The position numbers and the translations under genes were made by a program. Shown one piece after another: positions 13,287 to 23,570 of a stretch of DNA of 64,000 nt. The notes under the pieces were generated by a model. The model searched no databases and was not told where the DNA came from. It saw only the letters and a list, made by a program, of their open reading frames with translations. Numbering within the stretch: position 1 is the stretch's first letter; every line of letters begins with the position of its first letter. The DNA comes from Vibrio sp. 10N.286.49.B3 (GTDB taxonomy: Bacteria > Pseudomonadota > Gammaproteobacteria > Enterobacterales > Vibrionaceae): NCBI RefSeq assembly GCF_002873395.1, contig NZ_MCUV01000001.1, positions 434,001 through 498,000 on the forward strand, in the 5' to 3' direction.

Positions 13287-15374
13287 CTAATTAAATAAGC
13301 CTTTTAATAAGCTATTAACGGCCTCTTTCGTTTTATCATCTTTAATTTTGTCCGTTAACTTATCAACACCGCGCTGAACTTCTTTTTCTACTTTTTCTTT
13401 GAGAACATCATCAAATATCAGTTTAAATTTCGGTTGTGCCCAAGAGCCAGTAATTTGAATTGGAATCGTCACATCTTTCAATTCGCTAATGTCTTGACCT
13501 CCCTGCCCCTCTAGCGAGCCGACAATTGAAGTACTGACTAAGAAATCCGTCGTTTCTTGTAAGTAGTTAGCTGTGCCTTCTCCAGTGACACGTAGCAATG
13601 GAGATTGGGCATGAAGATTATTGGTCGTCATTTCACCATTCGCTAATACGAAAGTTCCTGTCATAGCACTAAAATCTGTTTTCTGAACGCCTTCATTACC
13701 GTCCAAACTCTGCCCTTTAATCTTGGCATAATTCTCACGAATCATTTGGGCAATATTAATCCCATTAACCGCTCCATCAGCAAAGTTAATAGCTATCGTT
13801 CCTGTTAGGTTTTTCTTCATATTTGTTGGGGCTAAATACTGACCTTTGATATCGATATCGATATTGCCCGTACCTTCAAGCTTATCGTTATCCGCAACAT
13901 CTGCTAGCAATGGTTGTACTTTTACCGCTTTGATTTGATTTTTAAATTGGTAGGTCGTGACTGCTTGTCTAGCATCTAGGCGCGCTGTTGCTGCGATTGA
14001 ACCTTGATATAACTGAGCGCTCAATGATGAAAGATCGACAACACCTCGGTTGACTGAAAAATCTGCTGCGACATTTTGTAAATGAGCCCCTCCGGCTTTA
14101 AAGGCATCAATGTTTATTATGCCCTTTACATCAAGAGATTTTAACGCACTGAGATCTGGTTCAATTTCTGCTGCATCAGCAGGCTGAGACCCACTCTTAG
14201 ATGAAGTATCCGTTCCTTCAGTCTGTGTATCCAAACCTAAAAATTCATCAAGATCGATATTAGCACTATGTAAAGCAAAGCGAACCTTTGGGATCGCGGC
14301 CAAGGTAACGTTAGCATTACCATCAAGTTGAATAGCATTTAAAGCCAGTGTTTTTAAGTTGAAATCTAAATAGCTTTTAGCCAAATCAAAGGTTAACGCT
14401 GAGTTCATATTAACGTTAAGTGGCGACTGCGGTAAACCCTCACCAATAAGTGTTGAGTCTAATTGCATATTAGTTACGTCAACAAAATTCATTGCTTGAT
14501 CTATGCTGACACTTAAGTTCCCTTTAGCTTCCATTGCTAAATCAGAAAAATCACCTTTGATAGCAAAGTTAACCATACTAGGGCTCGCTAGTTGAAATTG
14601 ATCAAGCTGGATAGAAGCAGATTCAATACGATTAATACCATCATCGAATGTCACATCCATCTCCAACTCTTTTATCATCGACTCTAAGACATTCTTGGCG
14701 AGTTTGAATTGCGTTTTTCCATGAGCAGAAAACTGTTGCTGATTATTTTCACCTTTCAACTGAAAACCCAATTGAGTCCACTCGTCAAATGAAAACTCAG
14801 ATAGGGTTAGCCCTACATCGTATAACTTGCTGTAGGTTTTCGTTTGATGATTTTGAATTTCAAGTAAAGCGTTAGAAATAGTGACACCTTGCAGCACAAT
14901 ATCCCACGCTTGCTCTGCTGGTGTAGAAGCTTCATCAACCACAGGATCATTAGCCGTGCTTTGCTCTTGTTCCACTGGTGATTTCTGAGTTAACTCATCG
15001 AGATTTGTGCGACCATCGGCAAGTGTTTCAAGGCGTATTTGAGCACCATCTAGTACCACATTGCCTATGTTCAGTTTTTGACTCAATAATGGCATCACAG
15101 AGACTTCAATGCCTACTTTGCTAACATCGAGTAATGTGGATTGAGAGAAACCTGGGGGGTTTTTAAGTGATGTCTCTCCCATCTCAAAACCAATAGTTGG
15201 AAAAAACGTCCAGCTAATATCACCTTCAATAGCAATATCTAGACCTGCTTTTTGCTTGGCTTGTTCTGTAATGAGAGGTTTAAATTGGTTAGGGTCAACA
15301 ACGACAATCAGTGTAATAATTGCAGCAATAATAATGGCAAATATTACACTAATGAATAACAGGAGTTTCTTCAT
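13287..15374 (-). CDS. asmA: AsmA family protein
   Basis: Large envelope protein (695 residues) with one N-terminal membrane anchor (residues ~4-26), the rest periplasmic. It starts with the family pattern VVDPNQFKPLITEQAKQKAGL and GDISWTFFPTIGFEMGE. The C-terminal third holds the AsmA-like domain (GTIAINFADGAVNGINIAQMI, LRVTGEGTANYL). AsmA-like proteins belong to the repeating beta-groove family implicated in phospholipid transport to the outer membrane. E. coli AsmA is 617 residues. A low-complexity Glu/Ser/Thr segment near 385-400 accounts for some extra length. It lies downstream of udk. Confidence 0.92.
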   Translation of the reverse strand: MKKLLLFISVIFAIIIAAIITLIVVVDPNQFKPLITEQAKQKAGLDIAIEGDISWTFFPTIGFEMGETSLKNPPGFSQSTLLDVSKVGIEVSVMPLLSQKLNIGNVVLDGAQIRLETLADGRTNLDELTQKSPVEQEQSTANDPVVDEASTPAEQAWDIVLQGVTISNALLEIQNHQTKTYSKLYDVGLTLSEFSFDEWTQLGFQLKGENNQQQFSAHGKTQFKLAKNVLESMIKELEMDVTFDDGINRIESASIQLDQFQLASPSMVNFAIKGDFSDLAMEAKGNLSVSIDQAMNFVDVTNMQLDSTLIGEGLPQSPLNVNMNSALTFDLAKSYLDFNLKTLALNAIQLDGNANVTLAAIPKVRFALHSANIDLDEFLGLDTQTEGTDTSSKSGSQPADAAEIEPDLSALKSLDVKGIINIDAFKAGGAHLQNVAADFSVNRGVVDLSSLSAQLYQGSIAATARLDARQAVTTYQFKNQIKAVKVQPLLADVADNDKLEGTGNIDIDIKGQYLAPTNMKKNLTGTIAINFADGAVNGINIAQMIRENYAKIKGQSLDGNEGVQKTDFSAMTGTFVLANGEMTTNNLHAQSPLLRVTGEGTANYLQETTDFLVSTSIVGSLEGQGGQDISELKDVTIPIQITGSWAQPKFKLIFDDVLKEKVEKEVQRGVDKLTDKIKDDKTKEAVNSLLKGLFN

Positions 15375-15397
15375 GTACTTCTTCCTTGCAACAAACT

Positions 15398-15433
15398 AGA
15401 CAAAAGAAACTGGTGCTTTTATAAGCACCAGTT
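15398..15433 (-). terminator. Terminator of udk
   Basis: A perfect 11-bp stem, AACTGGTGCTT/AAGCACCAGTT (15408-15418 and 15423-15433), is followed on the minus strand by TTTCTTTTG. A second small inverted repeat, CTCACGT/ACGTGAG, lies between it and udk at 15496-15523. Confidence 0.82.
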
Positions 15434-15532
15434 ATTCTTTATAAAATAGAATCTTACAAGGAGTTTAGTCGCCACAAATTAGAGTTGCAACAACACTCAC
15501 GTTAATTCGAACAAATACGTGAGAGAAGCAAA

Positions 15533-16174
15533 CTACGACTTAAGCAGTTTCGCGATATGTGCCTTTAGTACATCAATAGCAATTCGGTTCTTACCACCTC
15601 GTGGTACGATGATATCGGCATGCTGTTTAGACGGTTCAATAAACTGTAAAAACATTGGGCGAACTGTTTTTTGGTATTGTTTAAGAACCGAGTCCATCGT
15701 ACGTCCGCGCTCTTCTACATCACGTTTCACACGACGAAGTAAACAGATGTCTAATGGTGTATCCATAAAAACAGATGCATGCATTAGATTGCGTAAACGA
15801 GGGTCTGTCAAAAGTAAAATACCTTCCAGAATAATTACTTTCTTTGGAGTCAGAGGCGTTGTGTTTGATGTACGTGTATGTTCTGTATAGCTATACTCTG
15901 GAACTTCAACTGCTTCACCTTGGATTAGTTTTTCCAAGTGTTCGCACAGTAAGTCGTGATCAAGTGCATTAGGGTGATCGTAGTTAGTTTTAACTCGTTC
16001 TTCCATGCTAAGGTGACTTTGATCACTGTAATAGCAATCTTCCGTGATAACACCAATTTGATGGTCGCCAACTTTCTCTCTTATTTCGTTATAGATGGTG
16101 CTAGCGATCAAGCTTTTTCCTGAAGCGGAAGCGCCCGCGATACCTACGATGACGCATTGATTATTATCAGACAT
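15533..16174 (-). CDS. udk: Uridine kinase
   Basis: Pyrimidine salvage enzyme phosphorylating uridine and cytidine (213 residues, as in E. coli). The P-loop GASASGKS is near residues 14-21. Conserved segments include [12 protein letters not shown], the substrate region [12 protein letters not shown] and the ILEGILLL strand. It is followed by asmA and preceded by mrp, all leftward. Its own terminator suggests separate transcription from asmA. Confidence 0.96.
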   Translation of the reverse strand: MSDNNQCVIVGIAGASASGKSLIASTIYNEIREKVGDHQIGVITEDCYYSDQSHLSMEERVKTNYDHPNALDHDLLCEHLEKLIQGEAVEVPEYSYTEHTRTSNTTPLTPKKVIILEGILLLTDPRLRNLMHASVFMDTPLDICLLRRVKRDVEERGRTMDSVLKQYQKTVRPMFLQFIEPSKQHADIIVPRGGKNRIAIDVLKAHIAKLLKS

Positions 16175-16339
16175 TGTTGTGCACTCAATTCTGTATGTTG
16201 GGGAATAATAAAACCCCGTGATTATAGGGAGTTCATAACATAGATACTAGTAAGAAACTGCGCTATCTGTAGCTATTTATGAATATAAGTGATGAAAAAC
16301 CCATAGAATGAATAATTCAAGCGACAGTTTAGTGACTAC

Positions 16340-17416
16340 TTATTCAACCATGCTAATATTAATCGCTTCTGGCTTCTCTTCACCCTGCCAATATAGTTGA
16401 CAGGCGACACGGTCAGCTAATTGACGATAAAGGAGACTATGCTCACTGTCAGGACGAGCAATCACTGTCGGTTTACCCTGATCAATATCTTCTCTTAATG
16501 AAATATGCAGTGGAATTTGAGCAAGTACATTCAATTGCATTTCACTGGCCATCTGAACAGCACCACCCGATCCAAATATAGCTTCTTTATGACCACATTG
16601 ACTGCATATATGGTAGCTCATATTCTCGACAACCCCAACGACAGGAACCTCAACTTTATCAAACATCGCCACCCCTTTTTGCGCATCGGCAAGAGCAAGA
16701 TCTTGTGGGGTTGTTACTACTAATGCCCCTGTTACGGGGATCTGCTGAGATATAGTAATTTGAATATCGCCCGTACCTGGAGGCATATCAATAACCAGAT
16801 AATCCAATTCTGGCCATTGTGTTTCATTAAGCAGTTGTGCAAGTGCTTTTGATGCCATTGGTCCACGCCAAATCGCCGCATCACCTTTATCAACAAGATA
16901 ACCAATTGAATGCGTGTAAATACCATGCGCGTCAATAGGTTGCATCCATTTGTCATCTTTCACCGCTGGTTTAGCATCTAGCTTACCGATCATCATAGGC
17001 ACTGAAGGCCCATAAATATCGGCATCTAATAACCCCACACTTGCCCCGTTACTGGCTAATGCTAGTGCCAAGTTAACGGATGTTGTTGATTTACCGACTC
17101 CACCTTTCGCTGATGACACTGCAATGATATTTTTTACATTTTTAACGTTTGCGGCAACATGAGTTTGTAACGCTCTGACCTTAGTTTTTACTTGGTATTT
17201 AAATGTCGCAACGTGCTGCTCTTGCTGCTGAGTAGAAATCCATTGATTTAATAATGACTCTAAATCACTCGCAGCAAAGGGAAGGGTTATCTCAAAAATA
17301 CCACTGGCTAAAACAGTGACAATGCTAGGTTGTAGTGCCCATTCATTAATTAAAAGAGGATGTTGAAATTCATTCAACCACTGACAAAATTGCTGCTTAT
17401 CTGAAAATTGACGCAT
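16340..17416 (-). CDS. mrp: Iron-sulfur cluster carrier protein Mrp/ApbC
   Basis: P-loop ATPase of the Mrp/NBP35 family that carries Fe-S clusters to apoproteins (358 residues). It has an N-terminal MIP18-like domain, the deviant Walker A KGGVGKS at 104-110, a DMPPGTGD block, and the C-terminal CSQC pair for the bridging cluster. The ATG at 17416 is preceded by AAGGAG five bases away. A longer reading from 17437 adds seven residues without such a site. It is divergent from metG, as in E. coli. Confidence 0.95.
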   Translation of the reverse strand: MRQFSDKQQFCQWLNEFQHPLLINEWALQPSIVTVLASGIFEITLPFAASDLESLLNQWISTQQQEQHVATFKYQVKTKVRALQTHVAANVKNVKNIIAVSSAKGGVGKSTTSVNLALALASNGASVGLLDADIYGPSVPMMIGKLDAKPAVKDDKWMQPIDAHGIYTHSIGYLVDKGDAAIWRGPMASKALAQLLNETQWPELDYLVIDMPPGTGDIQITISQQIPVTGALVVTTPQDLALADAQKGVAMFDKVEVPVVGVVENMSYHICSQCGHKEAIFGSGGAVQMASEMQLNVLAQIPLHISLREDIDQGKPTVIARPDSEHSLLYRQLADRVACQLYWQGEEKPEAINISMVE

Positions 17417-17576
17417 ACTAACTCCTTTTTCACCCATGCTATCACTCGCTTACTTTATAAAGAACCCTTAAAAAACTATGGGATTACTCCTTCTGATAAC
17501 TTGGAGTCAAGCCATGCATAAGGTAGTATTGATTCCTAATTTATTTATCCTCATCTAGTAAAGCGAAATATTAAGT

Positions 17577-19637
17577 ATGGCGACTGATCCAAGAAAAATG
17601 CTGGTAACTTGTGCCCTTCCGTATGCTAACGGTTCAATTCACCTTGGTCATATGCTCGAGCATATCCAAGCTGATATTTGGGTTCGCTACCAACGCTTAC
17701 GTGGTAACACGGTAAACTTCATCTGTGCTGACGATGCTCACGGCACGCCGATTATGCTTAAAGCTCAGCAGATGGGTATCACACCTGAAGAGATGATTGC
17801 TGCTGTTAGCGAAGAGCACCAAAAAGATTTTGCTGGCTTTGATATCAGCTTCGATAACTACCATAGCACACACAGTGATGAGAACCGTGAATTGGCTTCT
17901 CATATCTACCTTGAACTTAAAAAGAACGGTTTCATCTCAAGCCGTACTATTTCTCAGCTTTTCGATCCTGAGAAAGAAATGTTCCTACCCGATCGCTTTG
18001 TAAAAGGGACTTGCCCTAAGTGTAAGTCAGAAGATCAGTATGGCGATAACTGCGATAACTGCGGTGAGACATACAGCCCAACCGAGCTAATTAACCCTAA
18101 ATCGGCGGTTTCTGGCGCAACTCCAGTAATGAAAGACTCAGAGCACTTCTTTTTCGATCTGCCTCAGTTTGAAAGCATGCTTAAAGAGTGGACTCGTTCT
18201 GGTTCTCTACAAAATGAAACTGCAAACAAAATGCAGGAATGGTTCGAGTCGGGTCTGCAACAATGGGATATCTCACGTGATGCGCCTTACTTCGGCTTCG
18301 AAATCCCAGGCGAAAAAAATAAGTTCTTCTACGTATGGCTAGATGCTCCTGTTGGCTACATGGCGTCTTTCAAGAATCTATGTGATAAACGTGATGATCT
18401 TGATTTTGATGAGTACTGGAAGCAAGATAGTACAACTGAACTTTACCACTTCATTGGTAAAGACATTGTTTACTTCCACTCTCTTTTCTGGCCTGCAATG
18501 CTTGATGGCGCTGGTTTCCGTAAGCCAAACAACATATTCGTCCACGGTTATGTAACGGTTAACGGTGCTAAGATGTCTAAGTCGAAAGGCACATTCATCA
18601 AAGCAGGTACTTACCTAAATCACTTAGATCCAGAATGCTTACGCTACTACTACGCAGCAAAATTAAACAGCCGTATTGACGATCTTGATTTGAACCTTGA
18701 AGACTTCACTCAACGTGTTAATGCTGATGTTGTAAACAAGATTGTAAACCTTGCTTCTCGTAACGCAGGTTTCATTACTAAGCGCTTCGAAGGGAAACTT
18801 TCAGCTGAGTTTGCAGAACCTGAGCTTTACAATGAATTTGTTGCTGCTGCTGAGCGTATTGGCGAGCTATACGAAACTCGTGAATTTAGTCGTGCTATTC
18901 GTGAAATTACTGCTCTTGCTGACAAAGCAAACCAGTACATCGATGAAAAAGCACCTTGGGTTCTAGCAAAAGAAGAAGGCAAAGAGAAAGAGCTACAAGA
19001 AGTCTCTTCTGTTGGTATCAACTTATTCCGTGTATTAATGGCTTACTTAAAGCCTGTAATGCCAGAGCTTGCCGCACGTACTGAAGCTTTCTTAAATGAA
19101 GAACTAACATGGGAAAGTATTGCAACGCCACTAACTGACCATGAAATTACTAAGTTCAAAGCGCTATTTAGCCGTATTGACCCTAAGAAAGTGGAAGCAA
19201 TGATCGAGTCTTCTAAAGAAGATGCTGCAGCAGAAGCCGCTGCAAAAGAAAAAGCAGAAGCAGAAAAAGAGCAAGCAAGCCAAACAGAGCTAGACAAAGA
19301 GCCTATTGCTGATGAAATTGAGTTTGACGCGTTTGCAGCAGTTGATATGCGTATTGCTCGCATCATCTCTTGTGAAGAAGTGCCAAAAGCAAATAAGCTA
19401 CTTAAGTTCCAACTGGATATCGGTGGTGAAACACGCCAAGTATTCTCTGGTATCAAATCAGCATACAAACCTGAAGAGCTAGAAGGCAAGCTAACCGTTA
19501 TGGTGGCAAACCTAAAACCTCGTAAAATGAAGTTTGGCATGTCTGAAGGCATGATCTTAGCGGCTGGTCCTGGCGGTAGTGATCTTTGGATCTTAGAGCC
19601 ACATGAAGGCGCACAGCCAGGTATGCGTGTTATGTAA
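17577..19637 (+). CDS. metG: Methionyl-tRNA synthetase
   Basis: Class I aminoacyl-tRNA synthetase charging tRNA-Met (686 residues). Signature HLGH is at 22-25 and KMSKS at 332-336. The zinc knuckle region has CPKC and CDNC pairs around residues 145-162. The last ~110 residues form the tRNA-binding EMAP-like domain, joined by an Ala/Glu/Lys-rich linker. Length and domain order match the E. coli dimeric enzyme (677). Confidence 0.97.
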   Translation: MATDPRKMLVTCALPYANGSIHLGHMLEHIQADIWVRYQRLRGNTVNFICADDAHGTPIMLKAQQMGITPEEMIAAVSEEHQKDFAGFDISFDNYHSTHSDENRELASHIYLELKKNGFISSRTISQLFDPEKEMFLPDRFVKGTCPKCKSEDQYGDNCDNCGETYSPTELINPKSAVSGATPVMKDSEHFFFDLPQFESMLKEWTRSGSLQNETANKMQEWFESGLQQWDISRDAPYFGFEIPGEKNKFFYVWLDAPVGYMASFKNLCDKRDDLDFDEYWKQDSTTELYHFIGKDIVYFHSLFWPAMLDGAGFRKPNNIFVHGYVTVNGAKMSKSKGTFIKAGTYLNHLDPECLRYYYAAKLNSRIDDLDLNLEDFTQRVNADVVNKIVNLASRNAGFITKRFEGKLSAEFAEPELYNEFVAAAERIGELYETREFSRAIREITALADKANQYIDEKAPWVLAKEEGKEKELQEVSSVGINLFRVLMAYLKPVMPELAARTEAFLNEELTWESIATPLTDHEITKFKALFSRIDPKKVEAMIESSKEDAAAEAAAKEKAEAEKEQASQTELDKEPIADEIEFDAFAAVDMRIARIISCEEVPKANKLLKFQLDIGGETRQVFSGIKSAYKPEELEGKLTVMVANLKPRKMKFGMSEGMILAAGPGGSDLWILEPHEGAQPGMRVM

Positions 19638-19670
19638 TTCAGCTTTCTGAATTTAGCTGTACACTAAAAC

Positions 19671-19697
19671 AAAAAAGCCTCTAAGAGGCTTTTTTTA
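19671..19697 (+). terminator. Bidirectional terminator between metG and fadR
   Basis: Stem AGCCTC/GAGGCT (19676-19681 and 19685-19690) with a TAA loop, six A on the left and a T run on the right, serves both convergent genes. Confidence 0.9.
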
Positions 19698-19712
19698 TAT
19701 CCGACGTTCTAA

Positions 19713-20552
19713 TTAACTGTCATCTTCAGTGAAGTTTGTTGGTAATGTTTTTTTCATTTCATTCCAAATCTGCGCCCCATCAACCCCGTATTGGTAAATC
19801 AGTGTTGGTAAAGCTTCACGATTGCCATTTTGACAAATTAGTAATAAGTCACGATAAAATTTTAATGATAATTCACGTGCCTCAGGACTTGAGTAATAAT
19901 AACTACCTACACGGTCATAAAGCTTTTTAACACCGTTAAAAATTAAGCCGTAGATATTATTACCAGAATAGAAGGCTAAACGTTGGAAAAGCATATAATC
20001 GTAAAAGTTAAAGGTCTTAGAGGTGAGAATCACTTGTCGTTTTAGTTCATCTTTCTCGTTATCATCTTTAATTGTCTGTTTGATCTTATCGCCATAAGGT
20101 GATGAGTCGACAAACTGCTCCCATGATTCAGCGGCAAGTAATTGCTCACAAGATACAATAACGTTTTCGATTATTCTTTCAGAGTCTTCTTTATTAATTT
20201 TGAAAGCATAACGCATGAATATTGGACTGATACTAGTACGAGCCGCTAATAAATCCTCCACGATACTGGTCGCATTATCAGCATCTAACGTCATTAATGT
20301 ATCTAAGATATGTAACCCTGAGGTTTCCATAAATTGATTTACTTTCGTTGGTTTACCATGTTGAATCGTCAACCAACCATCACGCGCTAAACGTTGTAAC
20401 ACTTCTCGTAACGTTGTTCGTGTCACACCAATCAGTTCTGATAACTCTCGCTCCGCAGGTAAGATAGACCCTGGTGCAAAACGACCATTCCAGATACTTT
20501 CAATAATATACTTCTCTGCAAATCCTGCAGGGCTTTTTGCCTTAATAACCAT
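19713..20552 (-). CDS. fadR: Fatty acid metabolism regulator FadR, long form
   Basis: GntR-family repressor of fatty acid degradation and activator of unsaturated fatty acid synthesis, released from DNA by long-chain acyl-CoA. The N-terminal winged helix (residues ~5-75) has the FadR pattern [22 protein letters not shown] and [20 protein letters not shown]. The C-terminal acyl-CoA domain ends with [12 protein letters not shown]. At 279 residues it is about 40 longer than E. coli FadR (239), matching the insertion described in Vibrio FadR, where it adds a second ligand-binding site. It is divergent from nhaB, as in E. coli. Confidence 0.96.
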   Translation of the reverse strand: MVIKAKSPAGFAEKYIIESIWNGRFAPGSILPAERELSELIGVTRTTLREVLQRLARDGWLTIQHGKPTKVNQFMETSGLHILDTLMTLDADNATSIVEDLLAARTSISPIFMRYAFKINKEDSERIIENVIVSCEQLLAAESWEQFVDSSPYGDKIKQTIKDDNEKDELKRQVILTSKTFNFYDYMLFQRLAFYSGNNIYGLIFNGVKKLYDRVGSYYYSSPEARELSLKFYRDLLLICQNGNREALPTLIYQYGVDGAQIWNEMKKTLPTNFTEDDS

Positions 20553-21020
20553 TTACAGTGTTATCCGCTTTAATAAATTGGAATGATATAACTCATCATA
20601 CCACCAGTTGGTGGTTAGCGGAAAGCAAACACCACCAAATGGCACATATAGCCAACAATAGAGCAATAACTCTAAAACTTTTTTTAAACAACTTTATTGT
20701 TGGATTTATCAGTATCTGTTGGTAATTTTATGTGTTAGATCATAACTAACTGTAAATAAACGTTTGTTAGATCACATTTTTTAACACTAAAAATGCAATT
20801 TTAAGTTGAATCAATCATTAAGAAACTTGTAGTAGTATTAGATTTTGTTTCATTTCTTTACATAAAGCTCTTTATACATAGAAAGCTTTTAAGTTCATTT
20901 ATGCTTATTTAGAGTTAAATCATGCGATAAATACGACATGGTCATCATTTGCTGTTGACTAAATGTTAACAACTAGTAAAGTTCTGACTATGCTTGAGCT
21001 GTATCTAATCATTAACTAAT
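20553..21020. promoter_or_regulatory. fadR-nhaB divergent spacer
   Basis: A long AT-rich spacer with no open reading frame of note. Besides the inverted repeats listed separately, a motif GTTAGATCA is repeated directly at about 20733-20741 and 20766-20774, in a context (ATCACA) only weakly like a CRP half-site. I see no canonical FadR operator (TGGT-N3-ACCA type) and cannot place promoters with confidence. Confidence 0.4.
20600..20638. promoter_or_regulatory. Clustered inverted repeats upstream of fadR
   Basis: ACCACCA-GT-TGGTGGT forms a perfect 7-bp-arm palindrome at 20600-20615. The same arm recurs as ACCACCAA at 20631-20638, able to pair with TTGGTGGT at 20608-20615. It lies 48 bases before the fadR start, a good place for an operator or leader hairpin. 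It could be an atypical FadR site, but that is speculative. Confidence 0.45.
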
Positions 21021-21092
21021 GAGTCACTTAGTAAGTGGTGGTGACTGCTTTTCACCGACTAAGTCGTAAGTCATAGCCTGTGGATGGCTTAT
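21021..21092 (+). promoter_or_regulatory. Structured leader upstream of nhaB
   Basis: The 70 bases ending 65 bases before the nhaB start hold several overlapping pairings. AGTCAC (21022-21027) can pair with GTGACT (21041-21046), or its CACTT can pair with AAGTG (21033-21037). A second GACT (21057-21060) and two more AGTC (21062-21065, 21069-21072) offer alternatives. AGCC/GGCT (21075-21078, 21086-21089) makes a further hairpin. This is what a switching leader could look like. The ligand, if any, is unknown. Confidence 0.4.
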
Positions 21093-21157
21093 TATCATTC
21101 ACTTTATTTAGACCATGCTTTGTTATCTATTCACCATTAATAAAAGAGTTTATAAAC

Positions 21158-22750
21158 ATGCCGATGTCTCTTGGAAATGCTTTTATCAAAAACTTTTTAG
21201 GTAAAGCGCCCGATTGGTATAAAGTTGCAATTATTGCCTTTCTTATCATAAATCCACTCATCTTTTTCTTTGTTGATCCTTTTGCCGCTGGTTGGTTACT
21301 TGTCGTTGAATTTATTTTTACTCTTGCTATGGCGCTAAAGTGCTACCCATTACAACCTGGAGGCTTATTAGCAATTGAAGCGATTGCCATTGGCATGACC
21401 AGTGCTGAACAAGTTAAACATGAGTTGGTTGCTAATATCGAAGTTTTGCTATTGCTTATATTCATGGTCGCTGGTATTTACTTCATGAAACAGCTGTTGC
21501 TGTTCATTTTTACTAAGATCTTACTGGGCATACGCTCCAAAGCTATGCTCTCTGTTGCTTTCTGTTTTACCGCTGCATTTCTATCTGCTTTTTTAGATGC
21601 ATTAACTGTTATCGCTGTGGTTATCAGTGTGGCTGTCGGCTTCTACGCGATTTATCATAAAGTGGCTTCAGGGACAGTCGCTACTAGCATCCACGATCAT
21701 ACAACTGATGACTGCATTTCAGAGCTAACTCGTGATGACCTTGAGAATTATCGTGCCTTTTTACGTTCACTGCTCATGCATGCTGGTGTTGGTACTGCTC
21801 TTGGTGGTGTAATGACAATGGTCGGCGAACCACAAAACCTGATCATTGCAGATCAGGCCGGCTGGTTATTTGGTGAATTCCTCATTCGAATGGCACCAAT
21901 CACTGTTCCTGTTTTTGTCTGCGGATTACTGACTACCGTTTTGGTGGAAAAATTAAAAATCTTTGGATATGGTGCTGAGCTACCAGAAAATGTGCGTCAT
22001 ATTTTAGTCGATTTTGACAATAAACAACGCGAGAACCGTACCAAGCAAGATATAGCAAAGCTTTACATTCAAGGTGCTATCGCAGTATGGCTTATTGTTG
22101 GTCTCGCTCTCCATTTAGCCGCTGTTGGTCTGATCGGATTATCCGTTATTATTTTAGCCACTGCATTTACCGGAATCATCGAAGAGCACTCCCTTGGTAA
22201 AGCTTTTGAAGAAGCGCTGCCATTCACAGCTCTACTTACGGTCTTCTTTTCTATCGTTGCCGTCATCATCGATCAAGAACTCTTCAAGCCAATCATTGAT
22301 GCTGTGCTTGCTGTAGAAGATAAAAATGATCAACTTGCCCTGTTCTATATGGCCAATGGTTTGTTATCTATGGTGTCTGATAATGTCTTTGTTGGTACGG
22401 TCTATATTACTGAGGTAAAAACGGCACTATTAGAAGGAATAATCAGTCGTGAACAGTTTGACCTGTTAGCCGTTGCAATAAACACGGGAACGAACTTGCC
22501 ATCGGTTGCAACGCCAAATGGCCAAGCTGCTTTCTTGTTTTTATTAACATCGACACTGGCTCCGCTAATCCGTTTATCCTACGGTCGTATGGTCATTATG
22601 GCCTTCCCATATACAGTGGTACTCGCCCTAGTGGGTTTATTTGGTATCGAATTTTTACTCGAACCCGTGACTCACTTATTCTATGACTGGGGATGGTTAA
22701 CTCTCCATTCCGTTGATCCTTTATCCGCAGTTCTACCCATTGGACATTAA
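21158..22750 (+). CDS. nhaB: Na+/H+ antiporter NhaB
   Basis: Inner-membrane sodium/proton antiporter (530 residues) that exports Na+ at neutral to alkaline pH. It is hydrophobic throughout, with the NhaB-typical start [20 protein letters not shown], the block [20 protein letters not shown], and [11 protein letters not shown]. The ATG at 21158 is preceded by AAGAG and matches the usual NhaB start. Reading back to 21080 would add 26 residues not found in the family. It follows a long leader with possible RNA structure. Confidence 0.96.
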   Translation: MPMSLGNAFIKNFLGKAPDWYKVAIIAFLIINPLIFFFVDPFAAGWLLVVEFIFTLAMALKCYPLQPGGLLAIEAIAIGMTSAEQVKHELVANIEVLLLLIFMVAGIYFMKQLLLFIFTKILLGIRSKAMLSVAFCFTAAFLSAFLDALTVIAVVISVAVGFYAIYHKVASGTVATSIHDHTTDDCISELTRDDLENYRAFLRSLLMHAGVGTALGGVMTMVGEPQNLIIADQAGWLFGEFLIRMAPITVPVFVCGLLTTVLVEKLKIFGYGAELPENVRHILVDFDNKQRENRTKQDIAKLYIQGAIAVWLIVGLALHLAAVGLIGLSVIILATAFTGIIEEHSLGKAFEEALPFTALLTVFFSIVAVIIDQELFKPIIDAVLAVEDKNDQLALFYMANGLLSMVSDNVFVGTVYITEVKTALLEGIISREQFDLLAVAINTGTNLPSVATPNGQAAFLFLLTSTLAPLIRLSYGRMVIMAFPYTVVLALVGLFGIEFLLEPVTHLFYDWGWLTLHSVDPLSAVLPIGH

Positions 22751-22780
22751 TTTTTTATTTTTCAGGGAACAATTACTCAT

Positions 22781-22811
22781 AAAAAGGTTCTGATTAGTCA
22801 GAACTTTTTTA
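22781..22811 (+). terminator. Terminator of nhaB
   Basis: Stem GGTTCTGA/TCAGAACT (22786-22793 and 22798-22805) with flanking A and T runs follows the nhaB stop. Confidence 0.88.
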
Positions 22812-22878
22812 TGGCTTTCTATATACTTGAGCTTTATTAATTACCTTCGTGACTCTATTTAGGAATAAAGGATTATTT

Positions 22879-23409
22879 GTGACAGTGCTTCGTATCATCA
22901 ACGCTTTTTCTCGTAGCCGTTTAGCTTGGTTACTACTTTTCATCTGCATAATGGCATTTGAGGCATGCGCCCTATTTTTTCAACATGTCATGATGCTGCC
23001 ACCTTGTGTGATGTGTATTTATGAACGTGTCGCAATGCTAGGTATTAGCGCAGCTGCTTTAGTGGGTATGATTGCACCGAATAATGCTTTTATACGTTGG
23101 ATTGGATTAGCTGGCTGGGGATTAAGTAGCTATAAAGGGCTGCTACTGGCGCAGCAACATGTGGATTTTCAGTTTAACCCTTCACCTTTTGCCACTTGCG
23201 ATCTTTTTGTTACTTTTCCTAACTGGGCACCGCTCAATCAGTGGGTACCTTGGATGTTTGAGGCCTATGGAGACTGCAGCAAAGTGGTATGGCAATTTTT
23301 ATCACTATCAATGCCGCAATGGTTAGTGATTATTTTTGCTGGCAATTTAGTCGCTTTGGCTATCATCTTAGTTGCTCAGTTTGTAAAACCCGTTAAACAG
23401 CACAAATAG
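22879..23409 (+). CDS. dsbB: Disulfide bond formation protein B
   Basis: Inner-membrane oxidoreductase that reoxidises DsbA and passes electrons to quinones (176 residues, as in E. coli). Four membrane helices are visible. The first periplasmic cysteine pair is C43-V-M-C46 and the second pair is C107 and C133. The GTG at 22879 is preceded by AAAGGA six bases away and gives the family N-terminus. An upstream GTG at 22849 adds ten residues without support. The order nhaB-dsbB is conserved in gamma-proteobacteria. Confidence 0.95.
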   Translation: MTVLRIINAFSRSRLAWLLLFICIMAFEACALFFQHVMMLPPCVMCIYERVAMLGISAAALVGMIAPNNAFIRWIGLAGWGLSSYKGLLLAQQHVDFQFNPSPFATCDLFVTFPNWAPLNQWVPWMFEAYGDCSKVVWQFLSLSMPQWLVIIFAGNLVALAIILVAQFVKPVKQHK

Positions 23410-23496
23410 GCTTCCATGCCCATTTATGTACTTAACAACCAGCATCTAGTGCTCTTTCTCGTTAAAAATATATAATCTGAACGGTTCATTAATTGG

Positions 23497-23534
23497 TTGG
23501 TATAAATTTTATCCTCTGTATAGATTTATACCAA
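23497..23534. repeat. Inverted repeat TTGGTATAAA / TTTATACCAA
   Basis: A perfect 10-bp inverted repeat (23497-23506 and 23525-23534) encloses 18 bases in the dsbB to YecA-like spacer, where the genes converge. It has no proper T tract. Related TATACC(A/G)A strings occur in other spacers of the window, so it may belong to a dispersed palindromic family. Confidence 0.7.
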
Positions 23535-23570
23535 GCAAAAACCCTATCACCGCTATTGACTGCGATTAGT

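Noticed and set aside
19572..19580. GGCGGTAGT string resembling an ops element for RfaH
   Set aside because: It is inside the metG coding sequence, far from any promoter, and encodes conserved residues. Chance match.
20731..20780. CRP sites in the fadR-nhaB spacer
   Set aside because: The GTTAGATCA repeats have ATCA(CA) half-sites but the opposite halves do not match TGTGA at the right distance.
21080..21157. 26-residue N-terminal extension of NhaB
   Set aside because: It begins at a GTG with no ribosome-binding site, within structured leader sequence. The ATG at 21158 gives the family start.
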